Below, one piece after another: positions 33,901-41,557 of a stretch of DNA of 64,000 nucleotides. Source of the DNA: Provencibacterium sp. (lineage in GTDB: Bacteria > Bacillota > Clostridia > Oscillospirales > Ruminococcaceae); assembly GCA_022793895.1 (NCBI GenBank), contig JAAWDS010000014.1, forward strand, positions 23,669 to 87,668. Direction: 5' to 3'. Made by a program: the position numbers and the translations under genes. How positions within the stretch are numbered: the stretch's first letter is position 1; every line of letters begins with the position of its first letter. A model generated the notes under the pieces. The model saw only the letters and a program-made list of their open reading frames with translations. It was not told the DNA's origin and did not search any database.

Positions 33901-35473
33901 CGCCTACTTGGCCGGGTTGGATCTCAAGGATCTCGCCGGCGAGCTACAGGAGTTTGACGATCCGTTCAACCCGGAGGTGACAAGCTACACCGCCACGGTG
34001 CTTTATGCCACCGATAAGGTGACGGTCACGCCTACCGCCTCTTCCCCGACCGCCACCATTACGGTCAACGGCCGCAAGGTGGCAAGCGGTGAGGCCAGCT
34101 CCAGCATCCGGCTGGATTATCCGGGCGCGACGGATATTGAGGTAAAGGTGACGGCCCAGGATGAACAGACGGTGATGATCTACCGGATTCGGGTGAAGCG
34201 CGCCGAGCCTTCTACCGATTCCCGCCTGCGCGCCCTGGAGGTCAGCGACGTTGATCGGCTCAAGCCGGTGTTCACGCCGCGGACGCTCGAATACAAGGCG
34301 AATGTGAACGAGGGCGTTACCGAAGTGACCGTTACGGCAACCGCCAACGATCCCTTTGCGACCCTGCGCATCGACGGGAAAAACGCTACGAGCGGCCAGC
34401 CTAGCGAACCCATCGTCCTTATGGATATCTACCAGACCGTTACGGTCGAGGTGACGGCGCAGGATGGCAAGAGCGTTACCGTCTATACGGTGGAGCTCTA
34501 CAACACCAACATGGTGGAAAAGAGCTCGAACGCCGACCTATCCAACCTGAAGGTAGAATATGGGGCGATGACGCCCAAGTTTGCCTCTTCGGTTACGGCT
34601 TATGATGTGGCGGTGAAAGAGGACGCCTATTCCGTAGAGATCATCCCAACGCCGGCCGATCCGGCAGCGAAGGTTCAGGTGTTCGCCGGAACGCTGGAAA
34701 TCGGCGATGAAGACGGGGACTTCGCTCAGGCCATTGTGGACGGGGCGAATGAGTTCACCGTCCGGGTAACGGCGCCGGACGAATCGAAGCACAAGGATTA
34801 CACCGTCACGGTCTACCGGAATGAAGAGGACCGGATGGGCGTATTGACCCCCATTACGGCGGAGGATATCGACTTTGAAGGCTCCGGGGATATCATCGTA
34901 GTGGATATCACCAAGTATACGCGGGTAGCCGCCGACGTCTTTAATACGCTGAAGGAGAAATACCCGGAAAAGACCATCATCTTTGAAGGAAACGATTATT
35001 CCCTCCAGTTTGATGCGGCGGACATTAAAAAGATCATCCCGCATACCGAGGTCTTTGATTTCAGTCTGAGCTTTAATCCGCCCAACCGCGATAAAATCAT
35101 GCGGCAGATCCGGCGCTACAGCGGGAACGACGGTATCCGCACTGTCCTTCTCCATTTCGGCGACAGCAAGGAGCTGCCCGCGCCTGCGCGCTTTACCATC
35201 AGCCTGGGCAGAAAGTACCGCAACGACCAGCTCTATTGGCACTATTGGAACGACGAGCGCTCCCGTATCGACTATTATGGGACGGTGGATACCAACTCCA
35301 AGGGCACCTTCGCCGTCAAGCTGGAACGGCTGGGAGATTATATTGTAGCCGATCAGCGCATTGTCGGTTCGGAGGATAAGTCGAACATGATTGCCTTGGA
35401 TGGAGATTTGACCAAGGATACCTCGCTGCAAAAGAACAACCCGAATACCGGCGAACGGGGGAATGGCAGATGA
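30914..35473 (+). CDS. Secreted repeat protein with cadherin-like beta-sandwich domains and C-terminal NPNTG
   Basis: 1519 residues. GTG 30914 is chosen: GGAG is six bases upstream and it opens a signal peptide (basic start, then LSLVLTGALLLSP, cleavage near AWAAEN). The first 600 residues are not recognised. From about residue 600 to 1310 there are repeated units of one pattern (L..L...., F.P....Y...V, VTVTPTASSP-type strands, VKVTAQD, Y.I.V.R), which fit cadherin-like beta-sandwich (PF12733) domains, four to six of them. The C-terminal 200 residues are a separate domain. The protein ends KNNPNTGERGNGR (NPNTG at 1509-1513), a class B sortase-like motif without the usual following membrane segment. 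Its stop overlaps the sortase start. Confidence 0.82.
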   Translation: MRALKIKKILCRGLSLVLTGALLLSPNSALLERAWAAENDVLALAFTEGKPLIAEIIRGQRIGIRASNTQNYGIKTGEDALLIYKAGNNELIESGFTVIPPDKYDENSNKDDYQLVAEKNIVGGKVTDTKTDSYKINANYRAMKKEARTVLKESDGEGINAGGTLKLAGDSANTRIGVDATSKATLTYDGTNLMFDYDEANPGAFKDWENHVAVQVDATGSFPALDDARTDKPQTYRFYINREGGGYHFDFTPQAFYYEDVQVETGKDDLGNPIYDTKRVKTWGLKENDVFEITFDFVRANDLDLTVYSPVDALERVVDLARNSTQDVHSGTEYIQMDSPNDELYFISENFKLRQRTSIYNQPVLLSWKFIDESGAERKDVVRINETPDTNGWIKAVVTPEQTDLKGYLEVTADYTGDFFPIADGDADVNGNNIRQRVTKRVAVTIHGNGVPASFGEVKYTIGQSGEGSMPFPNTIFKMDKYKGGIQGYPEPQYPWMAVFTIEPGRENGFAREIIIDSSEPSALTATIQRGGTGVPTAYTFGSVFKNEGDKENPDPITFTIYAETPGTVTNLNFRFFIDGNNVLVEDPRPAKSLTVSVTDTSPDERAELSELTIRDKKNNRVDLEGFTFSPEVHEYAFNIDYEIENVILKPTVIQTAQKDIGVRVEYYNDLGQWIEAEDNIWDGKKSFQKAWYDNYLDRDDSTVEGKPSLKSAAWGGMQVNLVTPGQPVRVIYTVRAQNPNITSTYTIEMTRNLPSDDSTLKSLQLVDEEGVDRMTDPIQVGKLEYEIHIPYRIEMLQVLPELNHPGAVLDEDSYNPQLIRKDLFGSKNWLHFPIDKDNNTMDMTFEINIKAQNGMADDESHYKIHIIRDEPSDVSTAATLEVTDVNENTLTLNPPFAGVLEDEAAAYTVSVPYITDKVRIRVHPDDPYAKVRLEYWVNNTKREQTPATDALSKPIDIPVMSESAPYYEILVIVVAESGKETVYKVHVERAEPDTDAYLAGLDLKDLAGELQEFDDPFNPEVTSYTATVLYATDKVTVTPTASSPTATITVNGRKVASGEASSSIRLDYPGATDIEVKVTAQDEQTVMIYRIRVKRAEPSTDSRLRALEVSDVDRLKPVFTPRTLEYKANVNEGVTEVTVTATANDPFATLRIDGKNATSGQPSEPIVLMDIYQTVTVEVTAQDGKSVTVYTVELYNTNMVEKSSNADLSNLKVEYGAMTPKFASSVTAYDVAVKEDAYSVEIIPTPADPAAKVQVFAGTLEIGDEDGDFAQAIVDGANEFTVRVTAPDESKHKDYTVTVYRNEEDRMGVLTPITAEDIDFEGSGDIIVVDITKYTRVAADVFNTLKEKYPEKTIIFEGNDYSLQFDAADIKKIIPHTEVFDFSLSFNPPNRDKIMRQIRRYSGNDGIRTVLLHFGDSKELPAPARFTISLGRKYRNDQLYWHYWNDERSRIDYYGTVDTNSKGTFAVKLERLGDYIVADQRIVGSEDKSNMIALDGDLTKDTSLQKNNPNTGERGNGR

Positions 35474-36357
35474 AAAAGCTGCTGGCAGTTTTGGCTGTCC
35501 TCGTTGTAGCGGCGGGCGTTATCACCTATCTGGCGTTGGGAACCGATCTCTTTGCACGGCCGGAGCAGGCCGTCTCCGCAGCCTCCTCGGAGAGCTCGGA
35601 GGCGGCAAGCTCCTCCTCCTCCGCCTCCAGCGCTCCAGGACAGCTTGCCAAACGCAAGGCGCCGGCGACGGTCGCGGACCTTCTGGAGACCATTCAGTAT
35701 GAAAAGGGCCAGAACCCGGATACGGTGGGGTGGTTGAGCATTCCGGATACCGATGTGGAGAACAGTGTGGTCCAATCCCACGACAACCATTACTATCTGC
35801 GGCGCACAGAACGCAGGGTGAGCGACATTTACGGCTGCTATTTTGCGGACTATGAGTGCTCCTTCGGCCCGCGGGATGAGTTGAGCGCCAACACGGTGAT
35901 CTATGGGCACAGCGATCTGAAGGATAATCCCGATGGGCCGCGTTTCTCCCAGCTTTTCAAGTTTACCGAGGAATCCTTTGCCCGCAGTCATCCGATTCTT
36001 TCTTTCTCTACCGTCTATGAACCGATGGATTGGGAAATTTTCGCAGTTTTTTATGCCGACACCGGTTTTGCCTATAACCGTGTAGACTTTTCGGAGGAGG
36101 AGCGGGAGGCGCTTATTGCCGAAGCAAGGCGTAAATCCATCTATCACTATGAAACCGAGGTCTCTGCGGAGGATAAGCTCATCACTCTCTCCACCTGTAC
36201 GGTGAAGTATGGCGAGCGGACGGATCAACGTTTTGTCGTGATGGCAAAGCTGATCCCTGCCGGCGCAGAAACGCCGAAGGAAGCGGCGTTGGCCCTGAAC
36301 CCCAACCCGGAGCCGCCTGCTTTCGCAGCCGGCGGCAGCGCGGCGGCCGGGGTTTAG
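35470..36357 (+). CDS. Class B sortase
   Basis: This 295-residue membrane transpeptidase has its start ATGA overlapping the surface-protein stop. One N-terminal membrane segment (residues 4-24) is followed by a Ser/Ala linker (37-57) and the SrtB fold: GWLSIPDTDVENSVVQ, the catalytic H147 in YGHSDL, C243 in LSTCTVKYG and R254 in DQRF. The class B hallmark helix insertion between strands is present (EEREALIAEARRKS). It would cleave a substrate motif and attach it to cell wall or another protein. The immediately upstream protein is the obvious substrate. The Pro/Ala-rich tail after 262 is unusual. Confidence 0.9.
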   Translation: MKKLLAVLAVLVVAAGVITYLALGTDLFARPEQAVSAASSESSEAASSSSSASSAPGQLAKRKAPATVADLLETIQYEKGQNPDTVGWLSIPDTDVENSVVQSHDNHYYLRRTERRVSDIYGCYFADYECSFGPRDELSANTVIYGHSDLKDNPDGPRFSQLFKFTEESFARSHPILSFSTVYEPMDWEIFAVFYADTGFAYNRVDFSEEEREALIAEARRKSIYHYETEVSAEDKLITLSTCTVKYGERTDQRFVVMAKLIPAGAETPKEAALALNPNPEPPAFAAGGSAAAGV

Positions 36358-36457
36358 ACAGGCGGGATGTTTAATAGTGAAAAACGGGCAGGACCGCCTG
36401 GCGGAAATGCTGTTTTTATCTTGATTTTAAGCCGCCTTTGGCGGAAAGGAGGTTCTT

Positions 36458-36826
36458 ATGTTTCTGGATGACAGCTCTTTAGCGATTATGCGCGCAAGTT
36501 TGAACGGTTTGCAGGTGAAACAGCAGGTAATTGCCCACAACATTGCAAACTATGAAACGCCAGACTACAAAGCTCGAACGGTGACATTTGAAGAGGTGTT
36601 TGCGAAGGCCACCAAGGATGGCATGGTCAGCGATGAGAGAACGCAGTATCTCGCGCGGATAGCGACCAACACCAACACCGAAATGCGTTTGGATGGCAAC
36701 AACGTGGATCTGGAGCGCGAAAATCTGGAGCTCTTCGATACCTATTTGCAGGCGTCCTACCTCTATCAGAAAATTGGCGGACAGTTTTCCAACCTCCGCT
36801 ATGTACTCAACCAAGCTATGAAATAA
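36458..36826 (+). CDS. flgB: Flagellar rod protein FlgB
   Basis: This 122-residue proximal rod subunit starts at ATG 36458 behind AAAGGAGG. It contains the rod signature QQVIAHNIANYETPDYKAR near the N-terminus and the C-terminal helix DTYLQASYLYQKIGGQFSNLR. flgC follows after 21 bp. No promoter was found in the 100 bases upstream, so it may be read from the sortase transcript. Confidence 0.94.
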   Translation: MFLDDSSLAIMRASLNGLQVKQQVIAHNIANYETPDYKARTVTFEEVFAKATKDGMVSDERTQYLARIATNTNTEMRLDGNNVDLERENLELFDTYLQASYLYQKIGGQFSNLRYVLNQAMK

Positions 36827-36847
36827 AATGAATAGGAGGATGAAGGA

Positions 36848-37273
36848 ATGCTGAGTTCTCTGAGTATTGCCGGGTCTGCCCTGACGGCGGAGAGATACCG
36901 TATGAACGTTGCTTTGCAGAATCTGGCGAACATCAGCACAACCCGGACCGCCGAGGGTGAGCCATACCGGCGCAAGCAGGTGGTTTTTGAGGAGCGGGCC
37001 GTTGATTTTAAGCGGATTCTGGAAACCGAGCAAGGAAAGGTCAACGGCGGCGTCCGCGTTGCGGAGGTAGTCTCCAGCCAGCGGGATTTTAACCCGGTTT
37101 ATGACCCTACCCACCCCGACGCCAACGAAGAGGGCTACGTGATGTACCCGAACGTAAACCGCGCGGAGGAGCAGGTGGATCTCATGGCGGCCTCGCGGGC
37201 CTATGAGGCAAACCTGACCGCTTTGAACGTTATCAAGTCAACGGCGCTGAAGGCGCTCGAAATTGGGAAATAG
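36848..37273 (+). CDS. flgC: Flagellar rod protein FlgC
   Basis: This 141-residue rod subunit starts at ATG 36848 behind TAGGAGG. N-terminal SLSIAGSALTAERYRMNV then LANISTTRT corresponds to the axial-protein signature (the usual NIAN is LANI). The C-terminal VMYPNVNRAEEQVDLM then SRAYEANLTALNVIK is characteristic of FlgC. In most Gram-positive operons fliE follows at once; here a 445-base gap with its own promoter intervenes. Confidence 0.94.
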   Translation: MLSSLSIAGSALTAERYRMNVALQNLANISTTRTAEGEPYRRKQVVFEERAVDFKRILETEQGKVNGGVRVAEVVSSQRDFNPVYDPTHPDANEEGYVMYPNVNRAEEQVDLMAASRAYEANLTALNVIKSTALKALEIGK

Positions 37274-37387
37274 TAAAAAATGGCTGCTGGTGTCCGAATG
37301 TGGTGTTTGCTGGAAGACACATATTTAGGACACCGGCATTTTCCATCTTATTGAAATGATTTTCGACTACATTTTAAGGAAGACGCC

Positions 37388-37424
37388 GAATTATGTAGAA
37401 AATCCTGGTTATTTTACATAATTC
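37388..37424. promoter_or_regulatory. Inverted repeat upstream of the fliE promoter
   Basis: GAATTATGTA-G-AAAAT (37388-37403) and ATTTTACATAATTC (37411-37424) are complementary over 14 pairs with one bulged G and a seven-base loop. It lies about 60 bases upstream of the -35 of fliE in A/T-rich DNA, a place where a regulator could bind; it could also form an RNA hairpin after flgC. A further dyad GGTGTCC/GGACACC lies near 37290-37340. Confidence 0.45.
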
Positions 37425-37485
37425 TGTTTGTATCGGTTTCGAATGATTTAATTTTGTTTATTCGGCTAAATACCCTTTATCGTTA

Positions 37486-37514
37486 TTGACTTGAATCTAC
37501 AAAACGTTTATACT
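37486..37514 (+). promoter_or_regulatory. Strong sigma-A promoter of the fliE-fapA operon
   Basis: TTGACT (37486-37491), 17 bases, TATACT (37509-37514). It is followed by a leader of about 200 bases before ATG 37719. All genes from fliE to fapA run in the same direction with small gaps, and no equally strong promoter was seen inside, so this is probably the main promoter of a 26-kb operon. Confidence 0.75.
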
Positions 37515-37520
37515 TATCAA

Positions 37521-37718
37521 GGAACTGTTTTTAAGGAACGGTTGCATATCTATACAGTGTTCCGCATAGGATGAAGTACATATCTTTCCGGTGGAAAGAC
37601 GAGGTCCGGCTATATTAAGACTGCTTGATGGTGCTCTTTGAAACAGCGCTTTGGTTAGCTCTGCTTTGCGGCGCCATTTTTGCAGCGTTTTTGTAGAAGA
37701 GAGATGGAGGTTGTGTCC
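37521..37718 (+). other. Long, possibly structured 5' leader of fliE
   Basis: About 200 untranslated bases. GGAAC occurs twice (about 37531 and 37546) and both can pair with one GTTCC (about 37569), giving alternative stems; CTTTCC/GGAAAG forms a hairpin next to it. Near 37665-37680 GCGC/GGCGCC pairing precedes ATTTTT, resembling a terminator. No cyclic-di-GMP-I or other riboswitch consensus was recognised. The ribosome site GGAGG is at 37706-37710. Confidence 0.4.
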
Positions 37719-38021
37719 ATGTTTATTGTACCGATTACCAGGCTTGCCCCAATGGAAACGCAAGCTGGCCGGGAAGCCGTTTCTAAACCCGATACCAGCA
37801 GCCTGCCCTTCGCCGATGTGCTTGAAAGCGCCATTTCGGAGTACCGGCAGGCGGAAGCAGTATCCCAGGCCGATGCGCACAGCCTAGCTTCCGGCAGCGT
37901 GGAAAACCTGGCGGATGTGATGATTAACTCGCTGCGGCTATCCACCGCGATAGAACTAACCACGCAGATTACAACGCGTGCGGTCAGCGCCTACAAAGAA
38001 GTCATGCAAATGCAGGTCTAA
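37719..38021 (+). CDS. fliE: Flagellar hook-basal body protein FliE
   Basis: This 100-residue protein is the adaptor between the MS ring and rod. ATG 37719 has GGAGG eight bases upstream; an in-frame TTG at 37680 lacks one. Conserved parts: LPFADVLESAISEY and the C-terminal LADVMINSLRLSTAIELTT then AVSAYKEVMQMQV, which ends the protein as in other FliE. It is followed by a structured gap and fliF. Confidence 0.93.
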   Translation: MFIVPITRLAPMETQAGREAVSKPDTSSLPFADVLESAISEYRQAEAVSQADAHSLASGSVENLADVMINSLRLSTAIELTTQITTRAVSAYKEVMQMQV

Positions 38022-38044
38022 AGGTTGCTTTAGCGGCAGGGGTC

Positions 38045-38097
38045 AAGGTTCTTTTTTTCATTTTTCTGAATAAGAAGCGAACCTTTTTATTCAGAAA
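38045..38097 (+). other. Interleaved inverted repeats between fliE and fliF
   Basis: AAGGTTC (38045-38051) pairs with GAACCTT (38079-38085), while TTTCTGAATAA (38063-38073) pairs with TTATTCAGAAA (38087-38097). The arms alternate (a, b, a', b'), so the two stems form either a pseudoknot or mutually exclusive structures. T-runs adjoin the arms. Confidence 0.5.
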
Positions 38098-38173
38098 TAC
38101 CGCCTTGCCGGCCGGAATGGTGGAGTTAGGCTAACAACGCTTTAAATTCTATGGAAAATGGTTTGGGGTAAAG

Positions 38174-39760
38174 ATGAAAGAACAATGGACGAAATTGCTT
38201 GAAAGCATAAAGGAATTTTGGGGTAAACTTTCTAAAAAGGCCCGGATTATTTTGGCAACGGCTGCTGGAATTTTGGTTTTAGCTGCGGTTGCTATTACTG
38301 TTTTTCTCAATCTCTCTAAGTCGGGATATGAAGAGCTCTATCCCGGCATCAGCCAAGCGGAAACCGTTCAGGTCTATGCTACTCTTCAGTCGATGGAGGG
38401 CGTTACGCCTATGCTCGATTCCCAGGGCAGGCTGATGGTCCCCACCGAACAGAAGGACAACCTGATTCTTCAACTGGCGGGAAGGGGCTATCCGCAGACA
38501 ACGCTGGCCTATAACACCTTCCTCGACAACACGGGCTTCACCATGACCGAGATGGAAAAGAAGGAATTGCTCCTTTTCCAGTTGCAGGATCGCTTGCAGG
38601 ATACGATTCGCACCATCGCCGGGGTGGAGTCTGCCATTGTCACCATCACGGTGCCGGAGAATTCCAACTATGTTTGGGAGACCCAGCAGGAGGTCAGCAC
38701 GGCGAGCGCCACTATCGGCCTGCAAAACGGGGTGGTGTTGACCCCTGAGCAGGTGACGGCCATTCGCAACCTCATTGCTTACAGCACGCCGAAGCTGCTG
38801 CCGGAGAATGTCCGGGTGATCGATGCCGGGACAGGCATTGATTTGGAGGCGGAGGATGAAGCGGCGCTCAGCGGGGTTGATTTTAAACGCCTCGAATATG
38901 AGCGCCAGATCGAGAAGCAGATTGTGAACAAGGTGAAGGAGCTTCTCGCTTCCATCTATGGCCCGAATGTGACGGCGGTCGCCACCGTGCGGCTCAACTA
39001 CGACGTCACGAAGTCCGAGCTGCGCGAGCTCATTCCGGGAGACGACGGCAACGGCGTTAAAACCCACCGGGACGAGCAATACAATCTGAGCGGCGCGGTA
39101 GCGGCCGGAGATATTGTGGGCGAAGAGAACAATACCGACGTGCCGGGCTATGTGAACAATGCCACGGGCAGCGGGGACAACCAAACGACGAGTTATCAAA
39201 GCAGCGTTGACTACGATATCAGCGAGCGGATTGTTCAAACGGAAAATGGGCAGGCATATATTGAGGATGCCAGCGTTTCCGTTCTGGTTCAAGACGAGAA
39301 CTTTACCACCGAGCGGCAGGAGCGGTTGGTGGAGATTATCTCCAAGGGCGTTTTAATCAGCCGGAACTCTATTTCGGTGGAATACATAGATCTGGCAGGA
39401 GGGACCTTGGCGGTCGACAACCCGGAGGAACCGGGAGATGCGGTTGTATTCTGGCGGCAGCCGTTGTTCTGGATCATTGTGGGCGGCGCTTTCCTGCTCC
39501 TGTTGATTATTTTGGTCGTTATTATTCTGATTATTCGCCGCAGGGCGAAGAAAAAGGTTCTGGTTGCCGCCGAGGAAGCGGAGGACCTCATTCGCAGCGC
39601 GCAAGAGGAGATCGACGAGCACAAACGTATGCTGGCTGAAGCCGCGCAGGCAAACAATACCAGAGAAAACGCAATTGCAGACGAGGTGCGCGAGTTTGCC
39701 AAGCAGAATCCTGAAATTACGGCTACGCTCATTCGTTCACTGTTGAAGGAGGATGCGTAA
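38174..39760 (+). CDS. fliF: Flagellar MS-ring protein FliF
   Basis: This 528-residue protein forms the ring in the cytoplasmic membrane on which the export gate and rod are built. Membrane segments are at about 25-47 and 430-460. The N-terminal periplasmic ring-building domains contain LYPGISQAETVQVYATLQ and EMEKKELLLFQLQDRLQDTIRTI with VESAIVTITVPE. The cytoplasmic C-terminal tail (to SLLKEDA) binds FliG, whose gene follows two bases later. It starts at ATG 38174. Confidence 0.95.
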   Translation: MKEQWTKLLESIKEFWGKLSKKARIILATAAGILVLAAVAITVFLNLSKSGYEELYPGISQAETVQVYATLQSMEGVTPMLDSQGRLMVPTEQKDNLILQLAGRGYPQTTLAYNTFLDNTGFTMTEMEKKELLLFQLQDRLQDTIRTIAGVESAIVTITVPENSNYVWETQQEVSTASATIGLQNGVVLTPEQVTAIRNLIAYSTPKLLPENVRVIDAGTGIDLEAEDEAALSGVDFKRLEYERQIEKQIVNKVKELLASIYGPNVTAVATVRLNYDVTKSELRELIPGDDGNGVKTHRDEQYNLSGAVAAGDIVGEENNTDVPGYVNNATGSGDNQTTSYQSSVDYDISERIVQTENGQAYIEDASVSVLVQDENFTTERQERLVEIISKGVLISRNSISVEYIDLAGGTLAVDNPEEPGDAVVFWRQPLFWIIVGGAFLLLLIILVVIILIIRRRAKKKVLVAAEEAEDLIRSAQEEIDEHKRMLAEAAQANNTRENAIADEVREFAKQNPEITATLIRSLLKEDA

Positions 39761-39762
39761 AA

Positions 39763-40770
39763 ATGCCGCAGACAAAGATGACGCCGCTTGAAAAGGCGGC
39801 TGCGGTAATTATCGCTCTGGGAGCGGATACCGCCTCCGAGGTTTACAAGTATCTGCGCGAGGAAGAGATTGAGCAGATCTCCTTGGAAATCGCCAAGCTG
39901 GAGAGGATGTCTCCCGAAGATCTAAAAGAGGTTGTCGATGATTTCTATGGCCTGTGTATTACCCAGAAGGTCATTGCCGAGGGCGGCGTCGCTTATGCGC
40001 GCGACGTTTTAGAAAAGGCCTTTGGTTCGCAGCAGGCGGTTTCGCTTATGGAACGCGTTTCCAAATCGCTACGAACCCGCGCCTTTGAGTTTGTACGCAA
40101 GGCGGACTATAAAAACCTGCTGATGATGATCCAAAACGAGCATCCGCAGACGATAGCGCTCATTCTCTCTTATGCGCGCGCTGAACAGGCTTCGCAGATT
40201 GTCGCAGAATTGCCGCGCAATATTCAGATCGACGTAATCGAGCGCATTGCAAAGCTCGATCGCGCTTCTCCAGAGATTATCAACATTGTGGAATCCATTT
40301 TGGAAAGCAAGTTCTCCTCAGTTATTTCGACCGATCTCATGGAGGTGGGCGGCGTCGATTACATCGCCGACATCATGAACAACGTCGACCGCAGCACCGA
40401 GAAGTATATCTTCGACGGCTTGGAGACGACCGATCCCGAACTCAGCGAGGAGATCCGCAAGCGCATGTTCGTTTTCGAGGATATCATCTCGCTGGACAAC
40501 ATGGCTATCCAGCGCTTTATCCGCGAAGTCGATTCGAAAGACCTCGCCGTGGCCCTCAAGGCGGCCAACGAGGAGGTCAGCGAGATCATCTTCCAGAATA
40601 TGTCTCAGAGAATGCGCGAGAGCATCCAGCAGGATATTCAGTACCTGCACAATGTCCGCATGAAGGATGTCGAGGAGGCGCAGCAGAAGATTGTCGGCGT
40701 TATCCGGCAGCTTGAGGAGGCAGGCGAAATCGTGATTTCCAAGGGCGGAAAGGATGAGGTGATTGTCTAG
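39763..40770 (+). CDS. fliG: Flagellar motor switch protein FliG
   Basis: This 335-residue protein is the rotor torque-generating subunit. The middle domain has the EHPQTIALIL signature and the C-terminal domain has MFVFEDI with the charged helix AIQRFIREVDSKDLAVALK that meets the stator, plus the NMSQRMRE region. It is coupled to fliF upstream and overlaps fliH by eight bases downstream, consistent with translational coupling. Confidence 0.96.
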   Translation: MPQTKMTPLEKAAAVIIALGADTASEVYKYLREEEIEQISLEIAKLERMSPEDLKEVVDDFYGLCITQKVIAEGGVAYARDVLEKAFGSQQAVSLMERVSKSLRTRAFEFVRKADYKNLLMMIQNEHPQTIALILSYARAEQASQIVAELPRNIQIDVIERIAKLDRASPEIINIVESILESKFSSVISTDLMEVGGVDYIADIMNNVDRSTEKYIFDGLETTDPELSEEIRKRMFVFEDIISLDNMAIQRFIREVDSKDLAVALKAANEEVSEIIFQNMSQRMRESIQQDIQYLHNVRMKDVEEAQQKIVGVIRQLEEAGEIVISKGGKDEVIV

Positions 40771-41509
40771 GGTCTTCAAACAATATATCCGTTCGGATGA
40801 GGTTGTTCTGATCCCGGATCTGCCCCCTCCCCCTTTGTCCTCTGGCGAGGAGGAAGAGGGCGTCTCTCCTGCCCGCCTTGCCCTTGCTGAAGAGCAGGCC
40901 GCCCAGCTTTTGCGCCGGGCGGAGGAGGAAGCGGAAAAATCCAAGGAGGAGGCGCTTGCCTGCATTCAAAGCGAAAGGGAGGCCGTCCTGCAAGCGGCTG
41001 CCAAAGAGGCCGGCCGGATACGGGAAGAAGCGCGCAGGGAAGGCTTTGAACAGGGAAGCATTGAAAAAAAAGAAGAGGTGGAACAAGGTCTGCGCGCTCT
41101 GGGCGAGGCCGTTGCCCAGCTCAGAAAAGAGCATGCCGCCTTTTTGCAGGAGTGCGGGCAGGAGCTTAAATTTTTGGCCGCCGATATTGCGCAGAAGCTG
41201 GTGGATCAAAAGATTGAAGAGGATGACGCTATCCTAGTCGGGCTGGTGAAGCAGGCGGTCCAGTCTATCCGTGAGGCGGACTGGATATCGGTGGAGATCT
41301 CTGCAAACCTGCCGCAGCTGGCGGCCGCCTTGGAAAAAGAGCTCGGACATGAGGCGAACGGCATGCGCCTGGAGGTTGTCCCGCGCGACCTGCCGGACGG
41401 CGGCTGCTGGGTACAGACCTCGGACGGAGCGGTAGACGCTTCGGTAGCCACCCAGATTGCTAACCTGAAAACGGTTTTCAGCCACATGGATGAAAACGAA
41501 GAAAATTAA
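40763..41509 (+). CDS. fliH: Flagellar assembly protein FliH
   Basis: This 248-residue regulator of the export ATPase starts at TTG 40763, inside the last codons of fliG, with GGAAAGGA upstream. The layout fits: a Pro-rich N-terminus, a long Glu/Ala/Arg-rich coiled coil (about 40-125) containing the AxxxGxxxG-like EEARREGFEQG, and a C-terminal V-ATPase-E-like domain with LAADIAQKLVDQKI. It sits between fliG and fliI as usual. Confidence 0.92.
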   Translation: MSRVFKQYIRSDEVVLIPDLPPPPLSSGEEEEGVSPARLALAEEQAAQLLRRAEEEAEKSKEEALACIQSEREAVLQAAAKEAGRIREEARREGFEQGSIEKKEEVEQGLRALGEAVAQLRKEHAAFLQECGQELKFLAADIAQKLVDQKIEEDDAILVGLVKQAVQSIREADWISVEISANLPQLAAALEKELGHEANGMRLEVVPRDLPDGGCWVQTSDGAVDASVATQIANLKTVFSHMDENEEN

Positions 41510-41557
41510 CCGGGAAAGGAGGCGGAGGCAACGAATATCACACGCTACCGGCGGGCT

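Noticed and set aside
37521..37718. Cyclic-di-GMP riboswitch in the fliE leader
   Set aside because: The class I core and class II conserved bases were looked for and not found; left as an unnamed leader.
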